Assembly (NCBI GenBank): GCA_949742895.1
Contig: CATJRT010000128.1
Span: 1-6,973, forward strand
Direction of reading: 5' to 3'
From: an uncultured Eubacteriales bacterium
GTDB taxonomy: Bacteria > Bacillota_A > Clostridia > Oscillospirales > Oscillospiraceae
Length of the DNA: 6,973 nucleotides
This document shows, piece by piece, positions 1 to 5,266 of the stretch. Under the pieces are notes generated by a model that ran no database searches, was not told the DNA's origin, and saw only the letters and a program-made list of their open reading frames with translations. The stretch's first letter is position 1. Each line of letters opens with the position of its first letter. A program made the translations under genes and the position numbers.

Positions 1-220
1 GATGGGCCTCCACGGCGGATCCGCCCCCGGAGAGCGCACGACTGCCGCAGACAGTACCACCGCCCGCTTGCGGGTGGTGAGTAAGTGCGCTCTTCGAGAG
101 GGCCGGCAAAGAGAACGGAGCGCCCAGGTCATCCCCAGACGCTCCCGCTTCGGTTCCCTTCTGCTGGTCAATCACCGTCCCTCCAGCCTGTGTCATTCTG
201 CCACAAATGAACCGCAGTCA
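1..220. other. Gene-free stretch with nested inverted repeats, possible structured RNA or dispersed repeat
   Basis: No gene is supported here. The stretch is GC-rich and holds GGCGGATCCGCC, a perfect 12-base palindrome (14-25). AGAGCGCAC (31-39) and GTGCGCTCT (85-93) form a perfect 9-bp stem enclosing two hairpins: ACTG/CAGT (41-44 with 52-55) and ACCACC/GGTGGT (56-61 with 73-78), together a compact three-way junction. A separate stem is GGAGCG (117-122) with CGCTCC (140-145), extended by 110-116 with 153-159 if one mismatch (a G-U pair in minus-strand RNA) is allowed. Frames on both strands are open, including a minus-strand frame from ATG 196 or GTG 175 to the edge, but I recognise no protein. 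I tested it by eye against common riboswitches, T-box, tmRNA, 6S, SRP and RNase P and found no match. Confidence 0.4.
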
Positions 221-264
221 ATGTAATATAGTGGTCTGGTGAAACCACCTTTTATACATTACAT
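221..264 (-). terminator. Imperfect stem-loop after the last operon gene
   Basis: ATGTAAT (221-227) pairs with ATTACAT (258-264), ATA (228-230) can pair with TAT (253-255), and GTGGT (231-235) pairs with ACCAC (244-248) around an 8-base loop, with small bulges. It begins 52 bases beyond the gpI-like stop, in an AT-rich patch unlike the GC-rich genes. No T-run follows on the minus strand, so intrinsic termination is uncertain; it may be a processing or 3'-end protecting structure. Confidence 0.35.
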
Positions 265-269
265 CTCAC

Positions 270-290
270 GAGAAATTTTTGAAAATTCTC
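270..290 (-). other. Short AT-rich inverted repeat
   Basis: GAGAA (270-274) and TTCTC (286-290) pair, as do the TTT and AAA inside them, with one A-A mismatch and a 3-base loop. It sits 25 bases after the gpI-like stop. It is weak and has no T-run, and could be chance in AT-rich sequence or part of the operon's 3' end. Confidence 0.25.
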
Positions 291-315
291 AATTTCTTGC
301 GTCCCCTTAGGCGGC

Positions 316-885
316 TCAGCGCCTCTCTGTCGCCAATCCATACCAACTCAACCCCTGCGCCCCAGCCTGCGCCCAAGTGGGATACCGCTCCTCCAGCGCC
401 GCCCAGGTGTTGTACCAAAACGAATAGGTGATCCCCAGGTGACAAGGCAGTATCTCCTCTATGATAACCCGCAGGCGGGCGAACCCCTCGGGGATGCCCG
501 CCACATCGGGGAAACTCACCGTTACATAGCCCGGCCGCTCCCCCTCTTCCGCCCTGGCGTTCAAACCGCAGCCCTGCAGCGTATCGTTGATCGCGGCCAA
601 CGTGAAGCTGTCCCCGCCGATGCGCAGCAGCGCCGCCAAGGCCTGCCTGCGCTGCTCCGCCGTCTCGCACACCGGGCGGTAGGGCAGTAGCTCCTCCACC
701 TGCTCCAGCCCATACCCTTCCGCCGTGACTAGGCTCCGCTCCCGGTCATCCCGGTCCAGCTCGCCCCCCGCCTGATCCAGCGCTTCACCATAGGCCGCCA
801 GCTCGCCCCGGTTCACCGTCCCCACTTTCAGGTCGTACACCCCAAGGGGCTGTAGCAGCTCTGCCAAACAGTCCTCATGTCTCAC
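316..885 (-). CDS. gpI-like tail protein, DUF2313 / YmfQ family (XkdU-like)
   Basis: The 189-residue product is the third wedge component, which in P2-like tails (gpI) links the J ring to the tail fibres. It matches YmfQ/XkdU-like proteins in length and pattern: an N-terminal segment ending in VYDLKVGTVNRGELAAYGEA, the helical hairpin VEELLPYRPVCETAEQRRQA then LAALLRIGGDSFTLAAIND, a strand GYVTVSFPDVAGIPEGF, a long helix LRVIIEEILPCHLGITYSF and a C-terminal WAALEERYPTWA. The start is GTG 885, overlapping the stop of the J-like gene by four bases, with GGAG 7 bases upstream in a purine-rich stretch. It is the last gene of the visible operon. No fibre gene follows within the remaining 315 bases, which is unusual because gpI-like genes normally precede one. 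Confidence 0.9.
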   Translation of the reverse strand: MRHEDCLAELLQPLGVYDLKVGTVNRGELAAYGEALDQAGGELDRDDRERSLVTAEGYGLEQVEELLPYRPVCETAEQRRQALAALLRIGGDSFTLAAINDTLQGCGLNARAEEGERPGYVTVSFPDVAGIPEGFARLRVIIEEILPCHLGITYSFWYNTWAALEERYPTWAQAGAQGLSWYGLATERR

Positions 886-1946
886 GCGCCCTCTCCCCCC
901 TCCAGGATGGTGACGGTTCCCAACACTGGCAGCTCACCGCTGCCCACCACCATATCCGTCCCCGGCGCGGTTACGGTGCAGTTAGCCACACCGGGAACGC
1001 CAAAGACCAGGGCCGTCAGCTCCGCCCGGAGCAGAGGCTGTCCCAGCCGTTCCCCGGTGAACCAACCCTTCAGCCGCTCCCGCACCGCCTGGGCCACGGC
1101 GTCATAGTCCTCTCCCTCCGCTGTCCACAGCTTCACCGTCACGTCCGCTGTTTTTACCGTAGGAGCCAGCACCTTTACATCCACCGCAATTTCCCTCACC
1201 TGCTCAAAATAATCCTGGAGTACGGCCAACAGCGTGTCGTCCGGCACGCCCTGCCGGGATGCGGCCACAATATCTCCCGCCCCCACTCCCCGACTCTGGG
1301 GCAGCACCGCTACCGCCGCCACTCCGTCGAAGGCCATGGCAGCCTGGCGGTAAAAGGCGCTGTTGGCCCCGTTGGCCAGCCGCCGGAAGGTGGCCATCAC
1401 CCGCTCCCGCAAAGCGTCATCATCCTCCTCCTCCTGCCCGCCGGACAGGGCCTCCGGGTTGATGCAGGCCGCAATCCCCGTGGGAGGCAGGGCCATATAG
1501 ATCACGCTGCCCTGGGAAACGTTTCCCTCCTCTCCGGCCTGGGCCGCCGTCACCGGCAGGTCGGCGTACAACTCCCCTTTTGGCACAAACCCGGCACGAC
1601 TGGTGAGGAACCGCACGCCTCCTGCCGTCATGCACACTGTCCCCTCCGGCACCTCCGTGTCCGTCTCTCTGGCCTGGTCCACATAGAACCGCACCACCCC
1701 CGCAGCGGCCACGGCCTGCCGCCGGACGATGCCCCGAAGCTGGGCGTGCTTGTCCAGCTCCTCCCCCTGGGCAGTCTGGGGAAAACACTGCCGCCTTGTC
1801 CACTCCGCCTGCAAATACAGCCCATAGATTTGGGCCGCCACTGCGTAGAACCGCACCGCCAGCTCGCTGCTGCTTCCAGCGGTCTGGCCTGTCCGGGCCT
1901 GGAACTGCGCTGCCAGCTCCTGATATATCTCCTCTAAGGTCATCAC
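882..1946 (-). CDS. Baseplate J-like wedge protein (XkdT / gp47-like)
   Basis: This wedge protein makes the outer baseplate ring and transmits the firing signal to the sheath. The 354 residues match the family's usual 340-390. Family landmarks in order are: GEELDKHAQLRGIVRRQAV near residue 60-80, then AAGVVRFYV; PEGTVCMTAGGVRFLT near 100-115; the AQAGEEGNVSQGSVI stretch near 135-148; PPTGIAACINPEALSGGQEE near 152-172 followed by DALRERV; and the C-terminal repeat domain starting GVGAGDIVAASRQGVPDDT with later VKTADVTVKLW strands. The start is GTG 1946, 7 bases after GGAGGG (1959-1954); the ATG immediately following at 1943 is equally possible. The stop overlaps the next gene's start (GTGA). 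It is the most confidently recognised gene in the window. Confidence 0.95.
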   Translation of the reverse strand: MMTLEEIYQELAAQFQARTGQTAGSSSELAVRFYAVAAQIYGLYLQAEWTRRQCFPQTAQGEELDKHAQLRGIVRRQAVAAAGVVRFYVDQARETDTEVPEGTVCMTAGGVRFLTSRAGFVPKGELYADLPVTAAQAGEEGNVSQGSVIYMALPPTGIAACINPEALSGGQEEEDDDALRERVMATFRRLANGANSAFYRQAAMAFDGVAAVAVLPQSRGVGAGDIVAASRQGVPDDTLLAVLQDYFEQVREIAVDVKVLAPTVKTADVTVKLWTAEGEDYDAVAQAVRERLKGWFTGERLGQPLLRAELTALVFGVPGVANCTVTAPGTDMVVGSGELPVLGTVTILEGGEGA

Positions 1947-1949
1947 TGT

Positions 1950-2276
1950 TTATCCCTCCAACTGCGCCGCCACCGTCAGCGTCTCCCCCTGCCACAGCAG
2001 GCTGACTTCTACCGCCAGCCCGTTTTCTGTCCGGTTCACCTGCGCCCCTGTCACCGTCACGTCCGCCAGACCGCTAAGGGCCTCGGCGGCATACTGCACC
2101 GCCAGCGTATCCCAGGCAGAGGGCTTCTCCTGCCGGAGCCGGTACATCCGGCTTCCCAGATCAGGCAGGAAGGGGAAGCTCCCCCGCCGTGCGGTGAGCC
2201 GGAACAGTGCCTCCTGAAGCAGCGCCTCGCTCTCGCCGTTCGTTCCGTTCTGATAATCCCCGTCTGTCAGTCTCAC
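1950..2276 (-). CDS. Baseplate wedge protein, gp25 / W-like (XkdS-like)
   Basis: The 108-residue product belongs to the gp25/lysozyme-like wedge family, which nucleates sheath assembly at the baseplate and has no lysozyme activity. The signature is near residues 15-45: LLQEALFRLTARRGSFPFLP followed by DLGSRMYRL, matching the family pattern of a helix, a Gly/Ser-Phe-x-Phe segment and Pro-Asp-(x)-Gly-Ser. The remainder alternates a helix (AWDTLAVQYAAEAL) with strands (ADVTVTGAQV, LAVEVSLLWQGETLTVAAQL), as usual. The start is GTG at 2276, giving a GTGA overlap with the spike gene stop and a GGGAGG site 6 bases upstream. The frame is open further to 2486, but that part encodes a low-complexity Gly/Arg-rich string and is a shadow of the spike gene. 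It is followed directly by the J-like gene, the usual W-J order of wedge genes. Confidence 0.88.
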   Translation of the reverse strand: MRLTDGDYQNGTNGESEALLQEALFRLTARRGSFPFLPDLGSRMYRLRQEKPSAWDTLAVQYAAEALSGLADVTVTGAQVNRTENGLAVEVSLLWQGETLTVAAQLEG

Positions 2277-2629
2277 GCCAGTCCTCCCGTCAGCTCCGCT
2301 GCCTTTGCAGCGATGTATACGTCCAGCGGCACACCGCGCACCAGCACCTCGGCCTGAAGGTCCAGGCTCCCTGCCTGGATAACTACCTGATCTGGGCAAC
2401 CGTCTCCCTGCCGGACCCCGGCGATACAGGGAGTCTCTCCCTTTCCCTGAACCACCAGCACCTGCTGGCCCACCTTTGGCATCCATCGGTAGCCCGCAGG
2501 GCCGTACCCCTCCAGCCCCCTCCGCTCACCGTCCAGCTCCACCGCCAGCTCGCCGCCGCTCATGGTAACGGCACCGGTCCGGCCTCCGCCTCCCTGGACG
2601 GGCCGCTTCTGCTGTCCGCTCAGCCACAT
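2273..2629 (-). CDS. Small OB-fold baseplate spike protein (gpV / gp5 N-domain-like)
   Basis: The 118-residue product resembles the OB-fold part of baseplate spike proteins. After a flexible Gly-rich start it has GRTGAVTMSGGELAVELDG, then the turn GYGPAGYRWMPKVGQQVLVV and QGKGETPCIAGVRQ, a strand order usual for the OB domain of gpV-like proteins. The last part is short: strands VVIQAGSLDLQAEVLVRG followed by a helix VYIAAKAAE. There is no long beta-helical needle and no His-x-His iron-binding tip, so any sharp spike tip is very short or supplied by another protein. The start is ATG 2629, because a strong AGGAGGAGG (2646-2638) lies 8 bases upstream; an in-frame GTG at 2662 lacks such a site. 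Its TGA overlaps the next gene's GTG. XkdR-type (DUF2577) identity is an alternative because PBSX has that gene here. Confidence 0.7.
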   Translation of the reverse strand: MWLSGQQKRPVQGGGGRTGAVTMSGGELAVELDGERRGLEGYGPAGYRWMPKVGQQVLVVQGKGETPCIAGVRQGDGCPDQVVIQAGSLDLQAEVLVRGVPLDVYIAAKAAELTGGLA

Positions 2630-2637
2630 AAGTAAAA

Positions 2638-2646
2638 CCTCCTCCT
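2638..2646 (-). promoter_or_regulatory. Strong ribosome binding site for the OB-fold spike gene
   Basis: AGGAGGAGG reads 2646 to 2638 on the minus strand, 8 bases before ATG 2629. It lies in the 55-base gap after the hub gene and fixes the start at 2629 rather than the upstream GTG at 2662. Confidence 0.82.
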
Positions 2647-2684
2647 GTTTAAGCTTCCGCACAGCCGCCTGCCCGGCGCTCCTC

Positions 2685-3638
2685 TCAAATCATCACGTCG
2701 GTTTCCCCCAGTTCCAGGGTAGTGGTCAACCCACCTTCACCGCAGGCCACCTCTGTCCGGGCCGTCCGGTAGCGTCCATCGGCTCCGAAGTCGGGCAACT
2801 CTACTATCACCAGCTCCCCCGGCCATGCCAGAAACCCGCCCGCCAACGTAAGCTCCATCCGTATCCGTCCACTGCGGGATGCCCGTAGTTGATAATCGGC
2901 GCTGTAGCGCATGGCGGCGGTGCCTGTAGTGTTGGGCACGGACATGATCCGCCGGGCGCAGCCCCCCTGGGCGATGAATTCCTGGTCGGAGGCCCACTGC
3001 ACTCCGGCGGCGGTGCGCCGCCGCACCGCCACATGGCTGAGCACACCGTGGCGATCCTCCCGGTATTCCCAGCCCGCCACCGGCGTTTTGTCGTCTACCA
3101 CCAGCGTCTGAGTGTCGCTGTGCCCGTCCAGCACCAACCGCCCCTGCCGGTCAAACCGGGGAACAACTCCGCCGTAGTAGCAGGCGTACTCCCGCACTAC
3201 GCTCCACTCGCTCACGCCGCTGTCCACCGTAAAGCCGCTCACTGCGGGCAGACCCATCCCGCCCACGGCCTCGATGCCGTAGGGGGCCACATGGCGGGCT
3301 ACGATGTCCGCCCGGGTACACCGCTGGTACTGAGCGGGCATGGCCTCGTTATCCAGCAGAAGCGCCGCCATTCCCCGGCCTGATAGCTCCAGGTACAACC
3401 CCTTTGCCCTGCACAGTACGGCGAAGTCGTCCACCACTCCGGTAAACACCCGCTCCCCCTCCCATTCGGCGAAGAAGCGGCAAGCCCCGCTGAGCAGCCT
3501 TTCCTGTCCCTGCCTCCACAGGCACCGCAAAAAGAAGCTGTCGCAGGGGGTGTCCGTCCCGTAAGAAAACCTCCAGCTCACGGCGGCGGGCAGATCCAGC
3601 TCACGCCCGTCGCCGCATTTCACCCAACACCGCATCAT
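2685..3638 (-). CDS. Baseplate hub protein (XkdQ / gpD / gp27-like)
   Basis: The product of 317 residues matches the usual 310-350 residue length of XkdQ-like hub proteins, which form a trimeric ring beneath the tube and carry the spike. The N-terminal third is a beta-barrel-like region (AVSWRFSYGTDTPCDSFFLR, then RVFTGVVDDFAV and LYLELSGRGMAALLLDNEA), typical of the hub's first domain, where the protein measures its own rotation of axes. The middle has the family-like motif VVREYACYYGGVVPRFDRQG followed by RLVLDG. The last third is strand-rich, with YSADYQLRASRSGRIRMEL and PGELVIVELPDFGADGRYR. ATG at 3638 overlaps the LysM stop by four bases (ATGA), with a weaker AAGGTGAGG upstream; a second ATG follows at once. 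Position between LysM and the OB-fold protein supports the call. No catalytic lysozyme domain is fused to it. Confidence 0.88.
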   Translation of the reverse strand: MMRCWVKCGDGRELDLPAAVSWRFSYGTDTPCDSFFLRCLWRQGQERLLSGACRFFAEWEGERVFTGVVDDFAVLCRAKGLYLELSGRGMAALLLDNEAMPAQYQRCTRADIVARHVAPYGIEAVGGMGLPAVSGFTVDSGVSEWSVVREYACYYGGVVPRFDRQGRLVLDGHSDTQTLVVDDKTPVAGWEYREDRHGVLSHVAVRRRTAAGVQWASDQEFIAQGGCARRIMSVPNTTGTAAMRYSADYQLRASRSGRIRMELTLAGGFLAWPGELVIVELPDFGADGRYRTARTEVACGEGGLTTTLELGETDVMI

Positions 3639-4210
3639 TTGATCCTCACCTTCTGTCCCGGATAAATCAGGTTGGGGTTGCGGATGGACGGATTCAGGGC
3701 AATGACTGAGCTGAGCGTCACCCCGTACCGTTTAGATAGCGCCCACAGGGTATCCCCCTTCACCACTGTGTGCCACACCTGCTGTCCCGTCACCGCAGTC
3801 CCGGCGGGGGCGTCCGTGCCGCTGGAGAGCTTGCGCTCCTCCAAGGCGTCCTTGGCGCTGCCCACCACCTCCCAAAACTCGAAGGAATACGCCACATAGT
3901 CCCGTCTCGGCTCCTGCCGCAGCTCCAGGGCGGCGAACCAGGCGGTGGCGGTCATCCATACCGGGTGGACCAGCATCCCTGGCGTCTCCTCATAAAACAC
4001 GTTTGCCAACTGTTTGAAGGTGTCGTAGGCCCCCTCTCCCACAAACTCCCCCTCCCCCTTCATCACCCTCCTGGTCTGGCCCAGGCTCTGCAAATAGTGC
4101 CGTCCGAAGGGGATTTTGTGAACCGCCATTTTCCGCTCATAGGCAATGGAATACACCCTTGGATTGTAGGGCCACACAAAGGTTTTGAACCGCATGGGTG
4201 AAAGGTTCAT
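3635..4210 (-). CDS. LysM tube-baseplate junction protein (XkdP-like)
   Basis: The 191-residue product probably joins the baseplate hub to the tail tube and can bind peptidoglycan. Residues 1-115 form the phage-specific part, including MRFKTFVWPYNPR, then HKIPFGRHYLQSLGQTRR, a GEGEFVGEGAYDTFKQLANVF segment in abbreviated form (Gly/Phe-rich), and an aromatic strand DYVAYSFEFWEV. A linker of about 30 residues leads to a canonical LysM domain at 146-191, with VVKGDTLWALSKRYGV, the NPSIRNPNLIYPGQ turn and a final VRIK strand. In PBSX, XkdP is also a LysM protein, and eCIS clusters encode one at the same place. The start is chosen at ATG 4210 because AGAGGAG lies 7 bases before it. The longer GTG start at 4246 would add 12 residues with no such site. 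The stop overlaps the hub gene start as ATGA. Confidence 0.93.
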   Translation of the reverse strand: MNLSPMRFKTFVWPYNPRVYSIAYERKMAVHKIPFGRHYLQSLGQTRRVMKGEGEFVGEGAYDTFKQLANVFYEETPGMLVHPVWMTATAWFAALELRQEPRRDYVAYSFEFWEVVGSAKDALEERKLSSGTDAPAGTAVTGQQVWHTVVKGDTLWALSKRYGVTLSSVIALNPSIRNPNLIYPGQKVRIK

Positions 4211-4217
4211 CCAACCG

Positions 4218-4224
4218 CTCCTCT
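4218..4224 (-). promoter_or_regulatory. Ribosome binding site deciding the LysM gene start
   Basis: AGAGGAG reads 4224 to 4218 on the minus strand, 7 bases before ATG 4210. It lies just past the stop of the preceding gene (TGA 4236-4234) and selects this ATG over the in-frame GTG at 4246, which lies within the preceding gene. Confidence 0.8.
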
Positions 4225-4233
4225 CTGCTCTTC

Positions 4234-4980
4234 TCAGTAAATGCACATTTCCCCGTCATACCTCCGGCTGTCCCGCCGCACGGCCCGGTCCAGCTCCTCC
4301 ACGGTAAGGGCGGCGGGGCCGATTTCCGTCTCTGCCTGCCCCGCCGCCTGTATGGCCGGACCCGGCGCAACCAGCCATTCCGCCCCAGCCGTCTGCCGGT
4401 ACAGCCATTCCACGCCGCTATCCGCCTCCATCCGAACCACTTTGTCCAGCTCCGCAAAGGACCTCGTCCCTTCAAGCTCGGCCTCTGTCCAGCCCACCGG
4501 AGCTACCGACGCTTCATCCGGCCAAACTGCCCCGGCATGGCGCTCCGTCCTGTCTCTTCGGCCTATTCCGGAAAGCGTCTGCGCCAGCCCGCCCAAAGCC
4601 GTTTCCATCCACATCTCTCCGGTTACATCTGCCTGTCCACCGGGACCGGACGTATCCCCCGCTGTCCCATCCAGCCAGACCCCGCCGCTTAGTACACCAG
4701 CAGCCCCGTCCTCTCCTCTGTTTTCCGACCTGTTCCGGCGTTCCGGCTCATTCTCCAGCCTGCCCAGACCCATCGCCCCATCCGAGGTCTCCCGTGCGTC
4801 CGTCTCCGCGCTTCGCACAACCGCCCTGTCCTCCGGTCCGGCCCGTTTCTCTTCACCGCCCGTCCCCTGCTCCGGCGGCATGGCAGGGGTGGTCAGCCCC
4901 AAGCTCCAGTCCGGGAGGACCTCATCCTCCTGTTCATCGTCCTCAAACTGCGCCAGCAGCTCTTCAAGCCAATCAACCAC
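4234..4980 (-). CDS. Unrecognised acidic protein in the tape-measure position
   Basis: I do not recognise a named family. The product is 248 residues from GTG at 4980 (AGGGAG 7 bases upstream). A GTG at 4989 is an alternative start but sits only 2 bases from its purine tract. Residues 1-30 begin VDWLEELLAQFEDDEQEDEV, a short amphipathic helix followed by acidic residues. Roughly residues 35-150 are rich in Gly, Glu, Arg, Asp, Thr and Ser and look disordered. The last 80 residues are better ordered, with the helix EAELEGTRSFAELDKVVRM, the segment GVEWLYRQT, and a charged end LDRAVRRDSRRYDGEMCIY. No signal peptide, long coiled coil or transmembrane hairpin is seen. Codon use looks normal. It overlaps the frameshift extension by 8 bases and is followed by the LysM gene, exactly where PBSX-like clusters keep a long tape measure gene. 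It could be a drastically shortened tape measure, a scaffold, or cargo. Confidence 0.68.
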   Translation of the reverse strand: MVDWLEELLAQFEDDEQEDEVLPDWSLGLTTPAMPPEQGTGGEEKRAGPEDRAVVRSAETDARETSDGAMGLGRLENEPERRNRSENRGEDGAAGVLSGGVWLDGTAGDTSGPGGQADVTGEMWMETALGGLAQTLSGIGRRDRTERHAGAVWPDEASVAPVGWTEAELEGTRSFAELDKVVRMEADSGVEWLYRQTAGAEWLVAPGPAIQAAGQAETEIGPAALTVEELDRAVRRDSRRYDGEMCIY

Positions 4981-5266
4981 AGCCCCCACTCCCTCTCAAC
5001 GCGGCAAACCGCTCCCAGTCGAATCCGCCGTTCACCGCCCAGCTCTCCCTGGGCACACCGCAGGCGGGGCACGGCTCCCGCTCAGCCCTCTCCCTGCACG
5101 CAGGGCACAGCCGCGCCAGCTCCTCCTCCCGGTCCAACGCCAGGTTAAGAGCGCACCAGAGGTAATCCCGGTCGGTCATTTTTTTCGCCCGTTCCTCTGT
5201 GGGCAGAGCGCCGAACATACGGAGCACACGCCATTGAAGGCGCTCATAATGCGCGTGCTCCAGGCT
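4973..5266 (-). CDS. -1 frameshift extension of tail assembly chaperone, Cys-rich C-terminus
   Basis: This is the 3' half of the chaperone gene, reached by a -1 shift on the A7 run at 5272-5266. After shifting, translation adds 97 residues to the first 110, giving a 207-residue protein analogous to lambda gpG-T or P2 E+E'. The added part starts SLEHAHYERLQWRVLRMFG, continues with the helical segment MTDRDYLWCALNLALDREEE, and then has four cysteines at fusion residues 164, 167, 176 and 179 (CPAC-x8-CPAC), a likely zinc knuckle. It ends with GGFDWERFAALRGSGGCG and TGA. Codon choice resembles the neighbours along its length. The same frame is open upstream to 5458, but that part is a shadow of the chaperone. 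Alternative: an ATG at 5179-5177 overlaps the zero-frame TGA as ATGA and could start a separate 68-residue Cys-rich protein, but it has no well-placed ribosome binding site. Confidence 0.74.
   Translation of the reverse strand, partial: SLEHAHYERLQWRVLRMFGALPTEERAKKMTDRDYLWCALNLALDREEELARLCPACRERAEREPCPACGVPRESWAVNGGFDWERFAALRGSGGCG

Noticed and set aside
50..66. A GGTGGTAC motif on the minus strand resembling the T-box core
   Set aside because: The following CCGCG of the T-box is absent, no specifier stem with AGTA/GAGAG features can be built in order, and no terminator alternative is visible.
1..196. A minus-strand frame from ATG 196 or GTG 175 open to the window edge
   Set aside because: GGAGGG lies 3 bases before the GTG and nothing convincing precedes the ATG. 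A second minus-strand frame is open over the same bases, and the inverted repeats dominate. Kept only as an alternative for the region.
2..226. A 74-codon open frame on the plus strand at the left edge
   Set aside because: No ribosome binding site can be seen at the edge, the product is Arg/Ser-rich with no recognisable motif, and both strands stay open here in more than one frame.
266..670. A 134-codon minus-strand frame overlapping the gpI-like gene
   Set aside because: It is a Gly/Arg-rich shadow. The DUF2313-like pattern is in the other frame, which has a coupled start.
1420..1995. A 191-codon minus-strand frame inside the J-like gene
   Set aside because: It is very Gly/Arg/Ala-rich with no motif, while the overlapping J-like frame shows the full family pattern.
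2277..2486. An N-terminal extension of the gp25-like gene to 2486
   Set aside because: The extra 70 residues are Gly/Arg low-complexity and lie wholly inside the spike gene in another frame. A GTG with a GGGAGG site at 2276 explains the start.
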